This document shows, piece by piece, positions 33,790 to 47,049 of a stretch of 64,000 bases of DNA. This DNA comes from Pomphorhynchus laevis. Lineage: Eukaryota; Acanthocephala; Palaeacanthocephala; Echinorhynchida; Pomphorhynchidae. The position numbers and the translations under genes are program-made. How positions within the stretch are numbered: position 1 is the first letter of the stretch; every line of letters begins with the position of its first letter. The notes beneath the pieces were generated by a model. The model saw nothing but the letters and a program-made list of their open reading frames with translations, ran no database searches and had not been told where the DNA came from. The stretch covers positions 1-64,000 of the forward strand of contig WNNJ02002846.1 in assembly GCA_012934845.2 (NCBI GenBank), given 5' to 3'.

Positions 33790-33891
33790 CGTTTTATCAA
33801 CTTCTACTATTTTCTTAGCTTTAAAAACTACCGAAACCTCCATATTTCCATCACCATTTAAATATTCGTTAATATATTTGTATACTGCTAG
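33790..33891 (-). CDS. Candidate internal exon of an unrecognised gene
   Basis: Thirty-four codons between acceptor acttacag and donor gtaaac, phase 0: LAVYKYINEYLNGDGNMEVS, then VVFKAKKIVEVDKT. The amino-acid mix looks like real protein and the splice signals are good. It is not a family I recognise. It may belong with the exon at 33259-33350, but the phases do not join directly, so another exon would be needed between them. Confidence 0.4.
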
Positions 33892-34204
33892 CTGTAAGTT
33901 CACGCATACTTGCGGATAAATATGTTGCGTAAGGTTTACTTACCAGCCTAATGCTAGTAACTTAGTCAATTAACAAAAGAGTTTAATTTATTATATACAT
34001 TTTAATTTGGCATTATAATTATTTTAATATTCCAATTTAACCAAAATAGTATGATCTTTCAATCTAACACAAATATGTTTATTATCTTTATAAATTTACA
34101 ATTTACAATCAAAATTCACATTAGGTGATATATTGACAATCTAGATATTTAATTTTTTTATATAGCTTTATCTTCAAAATACTAAAGTTTGATATACTTT
34201 CTAA

Positions 34205-34580
34205 TTAATCAGATCAGGTAACTGAATCTACGTATATTAAATTATTTATAAATTAAAAATAATGCTAAATATAAATTAAATAATAAATAATTAAATAATT
34301 TAAAATAATTTAATAATTTTATATAAGATCTTATATTTATTATATCAAGTAAAAATTTAAAATTGAAATTTGAAATAAAATACAATTTGTATGAATTGAC
34401 TAATAAATAAAATACAATGTATCAAAATAAGGATTAGAGGTCATAATTAGGAACTGCTATGCTATCAAAATTCGGCCTCTATACCTCTAACCAACATAGC
34501 AGCTGAATTGACTAATAAATATTATATGATGTATCGACACAACGTAGCAGGGGGGGGGCAAATACATGCCAATGACGTAT
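34205..34580 (-). repeat. Repeat family A copy
   Basis: The end motif CAGGTAACTGAATCTACG is near 34213; GAACTGCTATGCTATC and CCAACATAGCAG lie near 34450-34500, followed by a 9-G run in GGGGGGGCAAATAC. Confidence 0.65.
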
Positions 34581-34584
34581 TTAT

Positions 34585-36070
34585 ATATAAAATAGCACTA
34601 AGTATTGCGAAATATTAGACCAAACCTGTATGTTACATCTTTCTAATTCGCTCATCTTGTCCTTCAATTAAATTAAATTAAATTTTTGAATTATAAAAAA
34701 ATAATATCTTTATAGTATCTTTATCATAAGATATTTGCTTAAAGATATTAAAGATATTAGCCTTCGTTATATCTTTATTTAATTCATTTTTATATAAATC
34801 TTTCTATATTTGCTTTAACGAAAAATTATTATAATATTATAATATTATAATATTCCATAATAAATTATCAAATTATTTTAATTCTTTTAATTCATCTCTT
34901 TCGCTAAAATCGAATTTTATTTCTTACAGAAATAGCAAAAATTTCTAAAATATCAAACTATACATTTTTAAAATAAATTGAATGCAATTTGCTCGCAGCA
35001 ACCAGCGAAATATAAAGTAGTGTTTATAAAGTAGTCTTTTAAATAAAGTAATATTTTGATTTTGCTCCAAAATTCTAAATTTAAAAGGTGAATACCTTAA
35101 AATTGTTTTTAATTTTGTTGTTGATATTATATATTAATGTATAATATTACATAATATATTAACGTATACCGCTGATTTGCGATTTTGCACTTTAGTATTG
35201 GAATTATCGCTCATTAGATGTTAAGAGATGATTGCACTATGCTAATACTTTTAGCTTTATGTAACAACTCAACTGTTAAGTAATACTTAATAACTGTTAA
35301 AGACTATTGTTAGATCTCGCGGATCCCTCAAAGTAATTAAAAAGTAGAAAGGTTCAGTAGCTGCTAACATTTTGAAAAAAACCTGAAGCTGCTGCCATAC
35401 ATCATATAATAAGGAACTAGGGATGTAATAATTACATTCTGTTTAATGCAATATTTATGACAATTCAAAATGCGATGGCATTTATCATCATGGATCATAA
35501 GATGTAAAAGATTTATATAAATACTTTGTCATATGTTATGCAGAAAATATTTAAATTAAAATAGCTTTTAAATTAAAATTCGGGTTTAATTAAAATTTAA
35601 AACAGATTAGATTACATAAAATTCGACGTTTCTTTGTTGGAAAGAGTTTTAAGCAGATAAATGGTTGTAGAAGACAGATAAATGGTTGTTAACCAATGAT
35701 GATAAAAGAATTACATGGATGGCTTATGTAACAATATTTAATTATTAATGCAATAATTTAATGGATGACTTGCATAATAATTTCATTTTATCAGTATTGC
35801 TTCAAACTATACATTTTTACACTTAGATGAGGATTTAGATGTTGATTATTATTATATTGAACAATAGAAATGGCAGAAATCAACGCATTTTGAGAAAAAT
35901 TAAATATTTTTAGCGAACTGGTGATATTTACATAAAATATATTGAACAACTCCTGCATTTATTGTTTTTATAAAATTAATTTGCTAATTGGAATAACACG
36001 TTTTAGGTCATATGATTAAAATATAAAAACATATAATATTAATTTTATAATTTTGTATAATATTAAAATA
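34585..36070. other. A+T-rich, nothing firm
   Basis: A doubled AGATAAATGGTTGT lies near 35658 and 35681, followed by a short protein-like frame (TDKWLLTNDDKRITWMAY, plus, about 35679-35732) without good splice ends. Confidence 0.4.
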
Positions 36071-36075
36071 TTTAT

Positions 36076-38046
36076 AGTAAGAATTTTCCTAAACAACTAT
36101 ATGATCGATAATAAGTAAAAAGTAAAACAGTTAAGAAACAATACAGGACAAGAAATCTACAAAATGTTTGTCTAGTCTTTAAACAAATTTCTAAAGCTTC
36201 AGTTCAAGCAGAATCTGAGCCCTCCGGCCGATCCAACACGCCGCTCTACGACTGAACAACCCGAGGTCTCTCACCCTCAAAGATTCTAATCAAGGCGGAC
36301 TATGTTAGGTAATCGCGAGAAGAGAAGCTTAAAAAACCTTAGTCTTTGCTCTGGGGAACGTTTTGTCGAAAAGAAAACTAATCCCGAGATAGCCCAAGTA
36401 CCCTAAAGGAGCACTTGGGTTTTCCCATTCAACGACATACGCTGATCCAGTTTAAGGACCCACCTAGCTTTCTTCATGATACGTTTAAGTATATCTAGGT
36501 CAGCTTTCGCTGACCAGTTCACCGTAACGGCAAACCCCAGATATTTTACTCGACTTGTGAAGGTGGGAGTGGTTGATTTGCAAATATGGAGGATATAGCT
36601 GAGAGTGCTAATCTCTTCATTTTTTTCTTGGTGGCAGGGGCGCCATGAAAGACGACCACCTGTGATTTCGAGGAGTTCAAAATAAGATTGGACATGGTTA
36701 ACTGGTCTTTTAATCTTAAAAAACAACGGCTGATGTCCGAGACTACATCTTTACACCTGCGTCCGGAGAACAGGGATGTGGTATCATCAGTGCATACCAC
36801 TAGATGTTGATCACGTATAAATATCTTATATAGTTCGATGGATGCAGCAAGATATTAGATTAGAGAAAGTGGTGAGCCTTGGGGTACAACCGTAATAGGG
36901 TAAAATTTACGTGCATCAGGGTGATCTTCATCGTAATACCGCTTGGTGTGCATCAATATCTCCACCCTGTTAACAATTCTCGCAGGCAACACGAGGGACC
37001 TGAGTGAAGAGATAACGAAGGGAATGAAGATGCGGTCAATTGAAGCAGAAAAATCAAGGAAAACTGCAAGAGCACGTTGATGATTGTTATCCCGACAAAA
37101 CTTGTGCACTTCACCAATTGTTGAATGGACCGAGCGCCCTTTGACAAACCCATGAATACTCGGTGGGATTAAATTACGTCTAATTGAATGATCGCGGATT
37201 CTACGCGGAAGTGCTTTTTTGTAGATGGAGATGATGGAGTTCTGAATCGAAATAAGCCGCAGGTTTTTAAGACATAAGACGGGATTACGTTTTGGTAAAA
37301 AAAATCTACGACTAATATTGATGCCGGCTACATCGGATGGTGAGGCTAAAAGAATGCGAGGGCCACTTTTCTTTTTTGTCAAAAGCTGACAGACCCGAGA
37401 AGATAGTGGAGCGACGGAATTGGAGGTGCCAGGAAGTTGACCCCAAGAGTTAAGGATATCTGTAACAGATAAGTCCCTGCTCCTGAAGTCACCTTAAGAC
37501 GGGATTGGTTGGGGAGATTGAGTGGCTCCATTGTTATTTAGGGATAGTGACTCTTCCAAACCTCTGTCAAGGCCAATGCTTCTAATCCTACTTATAGCCC
37601 TTTCGTTCCAGCAGACAAACTTCTCTTTCTTAAATATATTCCAAAAGAAATACTAAGAAGGTTTAAGGTGAGCAAGGCTCGCCCTATCCCTACTCAGCTG
37701 GAACCTATATCTAGAGCTCCAGTATTCATTCGAGACGGCCTGTCTGGCAGAAACAGAGATTGAGAATGTGTAGCACTATAGTCAGGACCTTGAGTTTTGT
37801 TAGAGTGGGATTGTAAATGCGACCTTTATAGGTAGTAGAAAGCAACGCCGTAGCTTGCGATGAGAGGTAGGAATTAAATTCGGTCAAACTCTCATTACCA
37901 ATTCTGGGGACGAGTTGGATAGATGCCTGAAAGAAAGCCACTCTGATGGGATCAAAGTGAAACCTCCTTCTAAGCAACGTATATTTATCTATGTGCCAAC
38001 GAATTAGGTCATGAGAGGTGGTTAAGGTTTTGTTGTTTGGATGCGT
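36076..38046 (-). mobile_element. LINE copy C', 5'-truncated, same family
   Basis: Holds only the second half of ORF2 and the 3' UTR. Reverse-transcriptase pieces are read at 38049-37726, 37382-36855, 36800-36546 and 36726-36403, with FLDFSASIDR, VVPQGSPLSLI and VCTDDTTSLFSGR (the usual YADD is changed). Several frameshifts and substitutions mark it as old. It stands head to head with copy C, which begins about 110 bp away. No clear target-site duplication found. Confidence 0.87.
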
Positions 38047-38157
38047 CACTTATTATCTTTGCTTATTTTAAATGGCAATTTTTAACACAAAGAGCCGCAT
38101 TTAAGCGTTTGAACAACTTCGCATTATGATAATCGTATTACTAACAAATTTGAAATA

Positions 38158-41100
38158 ATAATATACGCATTTTTAACGAGTGAAAAAGTGATGACGGAGG
38201 GATCAAAGGTTTTCAGTAAAACAATTTTCCCAACAAATGAAGAAAAGAATGTATGTTTTTTAACTTCCGAAGTCATTTCTGAGGGGGCAATTACCCTGTT
38301 GCCAAAATTAGCTAAACTATTAGAGCCTCGGAAAGGCAAAGCCTTTTTAATAACTTTTTAAGATGATTTACCGATCTTTTCAAAAAGAAAATTATGTTCA
38401 ACTGTATTAAATATTATGAGACAGAAATTAAAATATCTTTCGCCACACCGGATTTGGCCAAGGAATATATCAAATATTTCAATGACACGCATTCGAAAAT
38501 TGCTACTATTACGTCTGAACCGATCATTGCTACGTTAAAAATTAACATGCCAACCTTCCTCTCAGACGAACATGTATCGATGTTAGAAAGAGAGTATAAT
38601 ATCTCTAGCGTCCGGGAACAACTTGATTTTTTTATTAGTGGAGACCGACTCCTTAACTTACTCCCACAGTAACAAGTGTCACCAGTGGGGGCATTGGTCG
38701 TCGGGTTGTTCAATACCCCAGACATGCGGGGTGTGCGTGACTTTTGCTAATCATCCAGAAAAATGCGTAGATAATCCAAACTGCTCCTACTATGGTGGTG
38801 TGCAACCCACATGGTCTAAAAAATGTAAAGTTTTTAAAGTCTACCAGAAAAGATACCAATGCGTGAAACCTAAACCGACGACTTTTGTGGAGGCTGTCTC
38901 GACCGTCGAAAAAGACAGGCTGTCTGATTCAGAAATCCTCAAACCTATAGATGGGAAGCATCATGCCTCAATGATACACCTTGAGAAATTGATTAAGAAT
39001 TCGATCAGTCAACTAGCATAGTCCTTAAGGAGACCTCAAGGAAGTCTCCTTAATAAAACATAGACAGTTTATTCGCAGAATATAGCCTCATGAAGTTAGC
39101 CTGCAAGAACTTAACATAGGCTGTAGCCAGTACTGAGGGATATAAATATAACGCCCGTGGGTAAATGTCTTCACCTGTGGGAACAGGAGATGGAAAGGGT
39201 GACCTTTTCGCCTCTGGTTCCGACCAGGCGGAAGGCGTCCACTCTAGTTACAAATACCCTTCAGTGGAATTCGGGAGGTGCTTCCGCCTTTAGGCTTGTA
39301 TCTGGTAGAGATGCAGATGATATAGTTCTTCAAAAGACGAAGTCTATCCGTCTACCTCAGGACATTACTCGACTTATCCCTAAGCATATATACACACACT
39401 TCAATCCGTACATAACATTTCCCCACTACTCTTCATCTCAAGCTCTTTGGACCCTTGTTAAATGATCCGTCTTATTGAACTTATCGTGTCCAGCCATGCC
39501 TTGTTTAGTCAAGGCATGGCTGGACATGCCTTGTTTAGCACTTGTCAAGAACGGAAAACGCATCAGCTAGCCAATATCTACATCCGGCCGGGGGAGATTC
39601 ACAAGAACCGTAACCTCCTGGACCGTATTTTAGGTAGTGGCTACGGTATATTACTCGGTGAATTTAACGACAAAACTGGTCGTTGGATTCATGCAGCACT
39701 CCGCAGAGCCAGGAACGATTATCTTATTCACAAGACACAGACCCCCTACTTTTAATTGCTCAACAACAAACTCACTCTCGACATTAACTTGCTACATAGG
39801 ACGTGGTTGTTAAAACCCATCTACACTGAACAATCGCGCCAACAACTGACCACATCTCATGACCTAATAGGCTGACAGCTAGAGGAAGATACGTTGCTTA
39901 GAAGGAGGTTGTACTTTGATCCCATCAGAGTGCTTTCTTTCAGGCAGCTATCCAACTTTTCCCCATGATAAGGAATAAGAATTTAATTCCTACAGGAATT
40001 AAATAAGGAACCGAATATAATCGGTTAAATTAAATAAGAAACCGAATTTAATTCCTACATCCCTTCGCAAGCTATCGGGATCCTTTTGACTACCTACAAA
40101 GGTCGCATTTACAGTCCCACTGCGAGAAAACTCATGGTAAGCTAAAATGCTACACCTTCCCAATCTCTCTGTTTCCTTAAGGCAGGTTCTCGCGAATGAA
40201 TACTGAAATTCTAGATATAGGCTCCAGCTAAGTAGTGACAGGGTGAATATAGCTCGTCTGAGTCCCTATCAGGCTTCCTTCTTGAAGATATTCAAGAAAT
40301 TTGTTTGCTGGCGAGAGAGGGCATCGGGGTGGATCGGTAGCGAAGGACCTGATAAATTTTGGAGGAGTCACTAGCCATGCATAACTATGGAGCGACGCTT
40401 TCTCCCCAACCAATCTCGTCTTGGAGTGACTTCAGGAGCCGGGATTTATCTGTTACGGATATCCTTAACTCCTGGAACCCACTTCGGGGCACATTCAAAC
40501 CGTCGATCCACTCTATTCTCAGATTTGTCAGTTTTTTACAACCGTTCAATGTAGAGAAGTCGCCGTCACAATGCTATTAGCCTCAACATACGATGTAGTC
40601 GGCATCAACATTTGCCGAATAATATTTTTACCTAAGCGAAATTCGGTTTCTTGTCCTAAAGACCTGCGGCCCATTTTAATTCAAAATTTTTTCATCTCAA
40701 TCTACGAAAAGGCTCTTGAGATTAGAATCCGCGATCATTTAAGTAAGCGTAATTTGATCCCACCGAATTTTCATGGTTTTGCCAAAAGTTGCTCGGTCAA
40801 TTCAGCAATTGGTGAAGTGCATCAGTTTTGTCAAGATAACAGTCATCAGCTTGGTGAAGTTATTTCTCTTGACTTTTCTGCCGCATTTGACCGGATCTCC
40901 ATTCAGTTCGTTATCTCATCTCTCAGGTCCCTGAAGTTAGCTGCGAGCATTGTTAACATGGTAGAGATTTTGCTGTACACCAAGCGGCTATATTATAAAG
41001 ACGACCCTGATGCACGTCAGTTCTGCCCTATATCAGGTGTGCCTCAAGGCTACCCACTTTCTCTTATCTTATTTTTGTTGTCTCTATTGTTCTTCTCAAA

Positions 41101-41859
41101 GCGTTTAAATGTGATCATCTCGTGGTATATGCTGATGATATCACAGCTCTGTTTTCTGGACGCAGGTGCAAAGATGTAGTTTCCGACATCAGCCCATTAT
41201 TTTTTAAGATTAAAAGATCTGTTATCCACATCCAATATTATTTTAAACACCAATAAATTGCAGGTGGTTCCCTGCCACCAAAAAGAAGCTTAAGAGACTA
41301 GCAATCTCTACACTCTCCTCCATTTTGTAGCATCAACAACTCCCAATCTTCACGAGCCGAGTAAAATATCTGGGGTTCAACGTTTCGGTGAACTGGTCGG
41401 TGAAAGCTGACCTGGATAGACTTAAACGTATTCTGAAAAGAGCTAGGTGGGCTATGAAACGGGCCCAACATCTGTCATTATATAGGAAAACCCAAGTATG
41501 CTTTTGGGGTACTTTTGCTATCTTGGGATTAGTCTTCTTCTCAAGAAGACGTCCCCCAGAGCAAAGACTAAGGTTAAGGTTTCTTAAGCTCCTCATCTCG
41601 AGATTACCAATCATGGTCCGCCTTGACTGGACATTTCGGGGTGTAAGAGACCCTGAATGGTTCAGTCAGAAGGCGGAGGGCTGGTCCGGCCGGGGGACTC
41701 AGATCCATCTGAACCTGAGGTCGTGAGCAATGTAGAGGATGATATAAAAGTTGTCGGCAAAAATAGAGAAGTGCGTACTACTTGAACGCTGTTTTGTATT
41801 GCTGTTAGTTACTTTCTTATCGGTTTATTGTTAATAAAACCTTTATTTATTTATTTAAT
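38158..41859 (+). mobile_element. LINE copy C, nearly full length but strongly decayed
   Basis: ORF1 is recognisable from about 38192 (zinc knuckles near 38655-38830, including CHQWGHWSSGC) and ORF2 from about 39229 to 41726 (LQWNSGG, LDFSAAFDRIS, GVPQG). Both are cut into many short reading frames. The tail is (TTTA)n. A 9-bp repeat, TTTGAAATA, at 38149-38157 and 41860-41868 is a likely target-site duplication. Small internal rearrangements include an inverted duplication near 39493-39537 and a repeated segment at 39983-40060. Older than copies A, B and D judging by its decay. Confidence 0.86.
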
Positions 41860-41869
41860 TTTGAAATAC

Positions 41870-44800
41870 TTTGTATTTCATCGTGTACGTTTTTATGTCC
41901 TGATGATATTATATCCTAATGATATTATGTTCTGATGGCATTAGCTATTAGAAATTTGACACTAAAATAAATAATTGAATAATAATTTGACTTGATAATA
42001 TTTTTTTACTTCGAGTACATGTGGTTCGTTACACAGCAATAATCTTCTACACATTGATTTCATAGTACACACTAAACCCACAATCTCCTTCCATTTTCGA
42101 TTAGATAGTATTTTACTGGAACGAAAAAGAAAATATTTCCCTGTTTTTACGAAAATTACAATATTTCGATAGCTCCTACTATTATCATCACGATTACAAT
42201 AAAATAACTTCTAAATAAAATAATCTTCAACATTGATTTTATTATATTATATTAGAACTCTATTCTATTAGCAGTATCGTATGATGCATCATATTTATGG
42301 GTGTTTTATGTCCTGATAGTGATTTTAATTTTCATTGATTTTAATTCTCTTATTAAAATGACTTCAAGCAGTAGCATATTATTTATCATATTTATGGGTG
42401 TTTTGTCCTGATAGTGATGGCAGTTATCTATTGAAAATTCGATTTTGAAATAATTAAATTTCACGCGTTGTATTAATATATAATTAACTTGAAATTTCAT
42501 ATGAATAAGAGTGAAAGGATATGGGAAAGAATGTTGAATGGGAAGGTGGTGGAAAAGGGAAAAAGATACAAATTAATATGTTTGGTATTATAATAATCAA
42601 TGAGTGAACAATCGATTAATAAATTCATTTTGGTATTTTTATTTTTGGTTGTCAAGATGAGTTAATGACATTTAATGCATCTAATCCTATAAAATACTTT
42701 TATTTTTTAATTGAAATATTCAATTTAAATAATTTCAAATGTTTAAATTCGGTAAGCAGCATAAACGCATCCTAACAAAGTTAAAAATAGTAAACAAAAA
42801 ATAAATAATAACAATTGTAAATTAGAAAATAAAAGAACAGAAATTTTAATAGGAAAATTATTAATTTAATTTTTAATTAATTATTAATTTATTCATTAAG
42901 AAATTAATTAGAAATAAAATTCTAAAATTAAGAATATAAACTATGCACATTTAATTTTAATCAAGTTACCTCTGTTTCGATAGTTTGCTAATTCACAACA
43001 TTAAAAATTACCGTAACAAAAGTTCAGTAATTTAAAACATTTGTCTGTTATACTGGAAACATTGCATGACTTGTGTAATAATAATTGAATATAATTATTA
43101 TTGAATAATAATTGTAATATTAATTGCCGTAATAATTTTGAGGGATAACGTGTTAAAACAAAAGTGTTTTGTTTTGTGTTAACAGCACACTGCGTAAATG
43201 TACATTGAATATGAACTCATCTCAAATGGAGATAGTTCATTCTCAAATTCAGATATTTTAATTATTAACAGAAGGGCCATATTGAAAAGATGCTAGTTTG
43301 TCTCTCGTAACCAATATTTAGGGGATTACTAATTCAATTGAGATAGTGTGAACAAGCTCGCTTACATTGCTACGGAAAATATGTTGGTGAGCGTTAAAAG
43401 TGCTTCTCTATTCGTGTTCCTGAAATAAATTATTTGCCGAAATATTCTGCACAACAAATATATCTTGCAAACAAGAGACGTTAGCAGGTTAGGATAATTA
43501 AAAATACATTAAAGAAAAATTCATGTGAATACATTTAATGCACATATCGTAAAGAATTGAATGCATTCTTCACACTTCAGGTGAAGAAGATCATTCTCAG
43601 TTGTGGGAATGACGTTTATATAAACTGTAATTTAAAAAATACCAAAATAAAAATATTTGTAGTATTGCTCTTAATATTTTAAAATCGTTTTCCTCATCAA
43701 AATAATATATATTATATATAATCTAATATATTATATATTAGATTATTATATTATATATAATAATCATATATTAAAATATGAAATATATATTATATTATAA
43801 TATTATAATATATTATAATATAGATTATTATATTATAATATATTAAATATATATATTTGGTAACATTTATATAAGTAAAAATATTTTGTAACATTTACTC
43901 CTGAAGATGATAGCAGTAGGCTATTGAAAATTCGATTAAATAAATATTTTACTTCACTCTCTCCACTAATAAATAATCCAATATGAGTGAACAATCAATT
44001 TAATATAAGATATATCTTATAAGATATAAAAATCGTTCGCGACAAAATTATAATTATCTCTAAGAAAAAGTTTAGTCATGTATACGAAATTTTATTTTTT
44101 AATGTTATTATACAACAAATTTCAAATTATATCGATTTTCGCGGCAAACAAATCTACCTCAACCCAACCCATTTTTGATTTTGACTAAATCAAAGAAGCA
44201 TACTTAAAATATTAAAATATTAAATTAATAAATATAAAATATTAAATCCGAAAAGTATACTAACGCATCACCCTCAAATCACAACTTGGATTGTTGCTTA
44301 TCAATGATTTAATAGTATACATTATATTAATATAATATTAATGTAATGTATTACATTAATATGATATATTATAAAACATCTAGACTAGCATAAAATGTTT
44401 ATTCAATATATAAAATACCAAACTCTGAAAGTATGCTAAACGCATAACCATCAAACCCCAACCTGGATTATTGCATATGAATACTTAATATAATACATTA
44501 TATTAATATAATGTTAATGTAATATATTGTTATATATATAAACATGTAGAAAACCATATTATAGAATGCTTATATTAAATTATCCGCATTTACATAAGAG
44601 CATAGAAAATACTTATTAGTAACGGAGTTAAATACGGTCATACCAAAATACGAAAAGCGTCCTCAAATATTTTTTATCAACATAAAATTTAAGTTTTTGT
44701 TAATAAAAATTTTAATTTGGATTCTTTTCATTGCAAAATTTGTATAACAAACCTTAAACTATTTAAGAAAACAACTTAAAACATTACTAAATAATATACT

Positions 44801-44930
44801 TCAAACATAAATTAGTTCTTAATTGCTGTAGGCTCAAGCAAAATTGGATATCTTGACATTTACATTCATTAATTATTTCATAATTCTTGAAACTAGAGAC
44901 AGATCTTAACAGTGTTATCATGTACTTAGC
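41870..44930. other. A+T-rich stretch with degenerate stem repeats
   Basis: Several scraps of the CTGA...GAAA family occur (41932-41955, 42408-42445, 43901-43935, the last CTGAAGAT with ATAGC/GCTAT). 43700-43860 is nearly pure TA. No gene seen. Confidence 0.5.
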
Positions 44931-44934
44931 AAAA

Positions 44935-47044
44935 TCATTCTTCAGCTATATCTTCATCTTCGTCATTTGATGACAAATCTGCTGCATTCCTGCTTTCTTC
45001 CGTGTCGAAAAAATCTTCACTTAATTGATTCGAAACCATTCGATTTAATGGCCAATCAGTTGAAGTATTACTCCTCATTGAATCTCTTGTCATTTCATCT
45101 TCTGTATCTGTACGACGAGATGTGCAAGACCCTAAATAAAAATTACTACCTATACTAATTTGATTTGTGTAAATTTACATTTTTGACTCTTCAAACTAAT
45201 AATTAATAAACAATTGAAAATTAATTTTGCTGTAAATTGTTTTAAATAAATTTTTAAATATCATATAAATGAAGCAGGTTTGCGATTAAATGTAAATTGT
45301 ACGTTTTACATTGCGCAGCGGATCAAACGACTAGATGTTTATTTCTTAGTCAATTTGTGAATGTTATCATTTAAATGAACGTGTTATTTGGTGAGTCGAT
45401 TTATAAAATTTACATATTAAAAAATTAATTTAAATTGAATTTATTGATTATCTTTTCTTTTTTGTCATTTTCAGATGAAAAAATAAATATATTAATTAAA
45501 TAAAATAAATTATTTAAATTTAAATAAAATTGAATTTTGGTCTGATCAGTTTGATAATTTAATAAGTTATTAATTTAAATTTGCAGAAACTAATTTTTAT
45601 AAAAAAAACTTTCACATGAAACTACCGAAACTTTTTCGATAGTTTCGGCTATCATATGCTGAAAATTACAAACAGTTTATTCGAAATAAACGGTTTCTAA
45701 AATAACTCTACGTTAAACCACATTTAATTTGTAAATACTAGGAAGAACAATATCAGAATACCGTCGAAATTCACGTCGAAATTCCTATAGCTTTGCGTCC
45801 GTGGTTACTTGATGATTGGGATCATCATTATTATCTAATTTAACCTTTATCCCCTTTTATCCATTATAGAACAGTGACTTGTAATAATTGTTTCTAAACT
45901 CAACTCACTACGTTCATATGTTGGATTTACATTTCTGCTGAGGTTACATGAAGCAGGTTTGCGATTATCTTCATATTTTATGTGCTGGTTCGACCAAACC
46001 GATGATATACATGACACAAATGAACGTTTTTATTTGAACCAATATTTCGCTTACTGTTTGTAAGCATCTTCAGATAAACGAAAACTTTTAACAGCTTAAA
46101 TGCATAATTATATTTAAGATGTTCAATATCAGTTACTGAAATACTGGTTCAAATAAACAAATCAGTTGTTTATTGTCGGGTCGAACATTTAGCCATCGAT
46201 TGCAATTATATACATTTTTGATGCAAGAAATTATATTTACATAAACTTCCCAGCTGCTAGTTGCAGAGAAGCAATAGCAAACGGTTCATTTCATGAAATA
46301 ATACAACGAGTATATGCATACACTAGAACCAACCAGCATAATCTAATTCAATGAATACAGAATATATCAGTATTTAAGAAAATAAAATTATATAAAGTAT
46401 TTAAGAAAATCTTTGTAAAAAGAATATATCACGGATATACCGCAACAATTAAAATGACAACCAAACAGTTTGTATTTGCAGCAATTCGTAATGAAGCAAA
46501 CGCTGCAATGAAAGAAGGACTAATTAAAAATGATCCGATCACATTCTTGGATCGAGAGAGTGCTAAAATTGATTTTCCAACAACAAATTCTTATTCATCA
46601 GTGGGATATAATCTTCACTACTGGATAATCCGTGATCATAATAAATAATCAAATGTTGATTAGTTGTAAAAGATGTAAATTTATGGGGTAATGTGACTCA
46701 TTTGATTACGTTCACAAGTACATTAATAATTATATCACTATTTACAGTTGAATATAAACTCACAGTGTTTAAGTATAACAGTTAAGTATGACGTTTTGAA
46801 TAAAGCATATTTAACATTACCAGCGTTGTTGAGCTCTTGATCATAAACAGATTGATTATCAACACTGCTAGCCATCGATATTGGCGTTTCGCTTCGGACA
46901 TTAGCTGTATCTAATGACAACTGAGCTTCAGCCTACCAGGTTTACATTTAATGTTGATTAACTACATGGCACACACATACCTTTTGATCACTTTCATCTG
47001 TTTTCTGAGAATCAGATGTAGCTAAAGTATAGGTTTCGAAAAAG
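44935..47044 (-). CDS. C-terminal three exons of an unrecognised protein with a FFAT-like motif
   Basis: Exons on the minus strand are 47044-46981, 46932-46821 and 45131-44935, the last ending in TGA. Splice ends are GT/AG (donors gtatgt and gtaatg; acceptors gttag, tggtag and tttag) and phases agree, the last junction making one Gly codon (G|GG). The encoded tail of about 123 residues is hydrophilic and Ser/Thr/Asp/Glu-rich. It begins [14 protein letters not shown], passes [15 protein letters not shown] and [14 protein letters not shown], and ends [10 protein letters not shown] ... [16 protein letters not shown] with acidic residues around it fits the FFAT consensus (EFFDAxE) that binds VAP proteins on the ER, which would suggest a membrane-contact or lipid-transfer role. 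That is inference. Upstream exons were not found, and I cannot name the protein. Confidence 0.6.
45990..46165 (-). repeat. Hammerhead-like repeat, GCTTAC/GTAAGC helix
   Basis: The minus strand reads CTGAAGAT, GCTTAC, loop AAACA, GTAAGC, GAAATATTGG (46073-46045). Flanks differ from the family at 1-660, so this is a separate subfamily. It sits in the last intron of the FFAT-like gene. Confidence 0.6.
46454..46648 (+). CDS. Small ORF (64 residues) nested in the last intron of the FFAT-like gene
   Basis: ATG to TAA on the strand opposite the host gene. The start context is attaaaATGACA. The protein begins [20 protein letters not shown] and ends [14 protein letters not shown]. Codon composition is richer in G+C than the flanks, which is why it is listed. 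There is no signal peptide or membrane helix. It resembles no family I know. It could be a real small gene, an exon or chance. Confidence 0.35.
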   Translation: MTTKQFVFAAIRNEANAAMKEGLIKNDPITFLDRESAKIDFPTTNSYSSVGYNLHYWIIRDHNK

Positions 47045-47049
47045 CTAAC

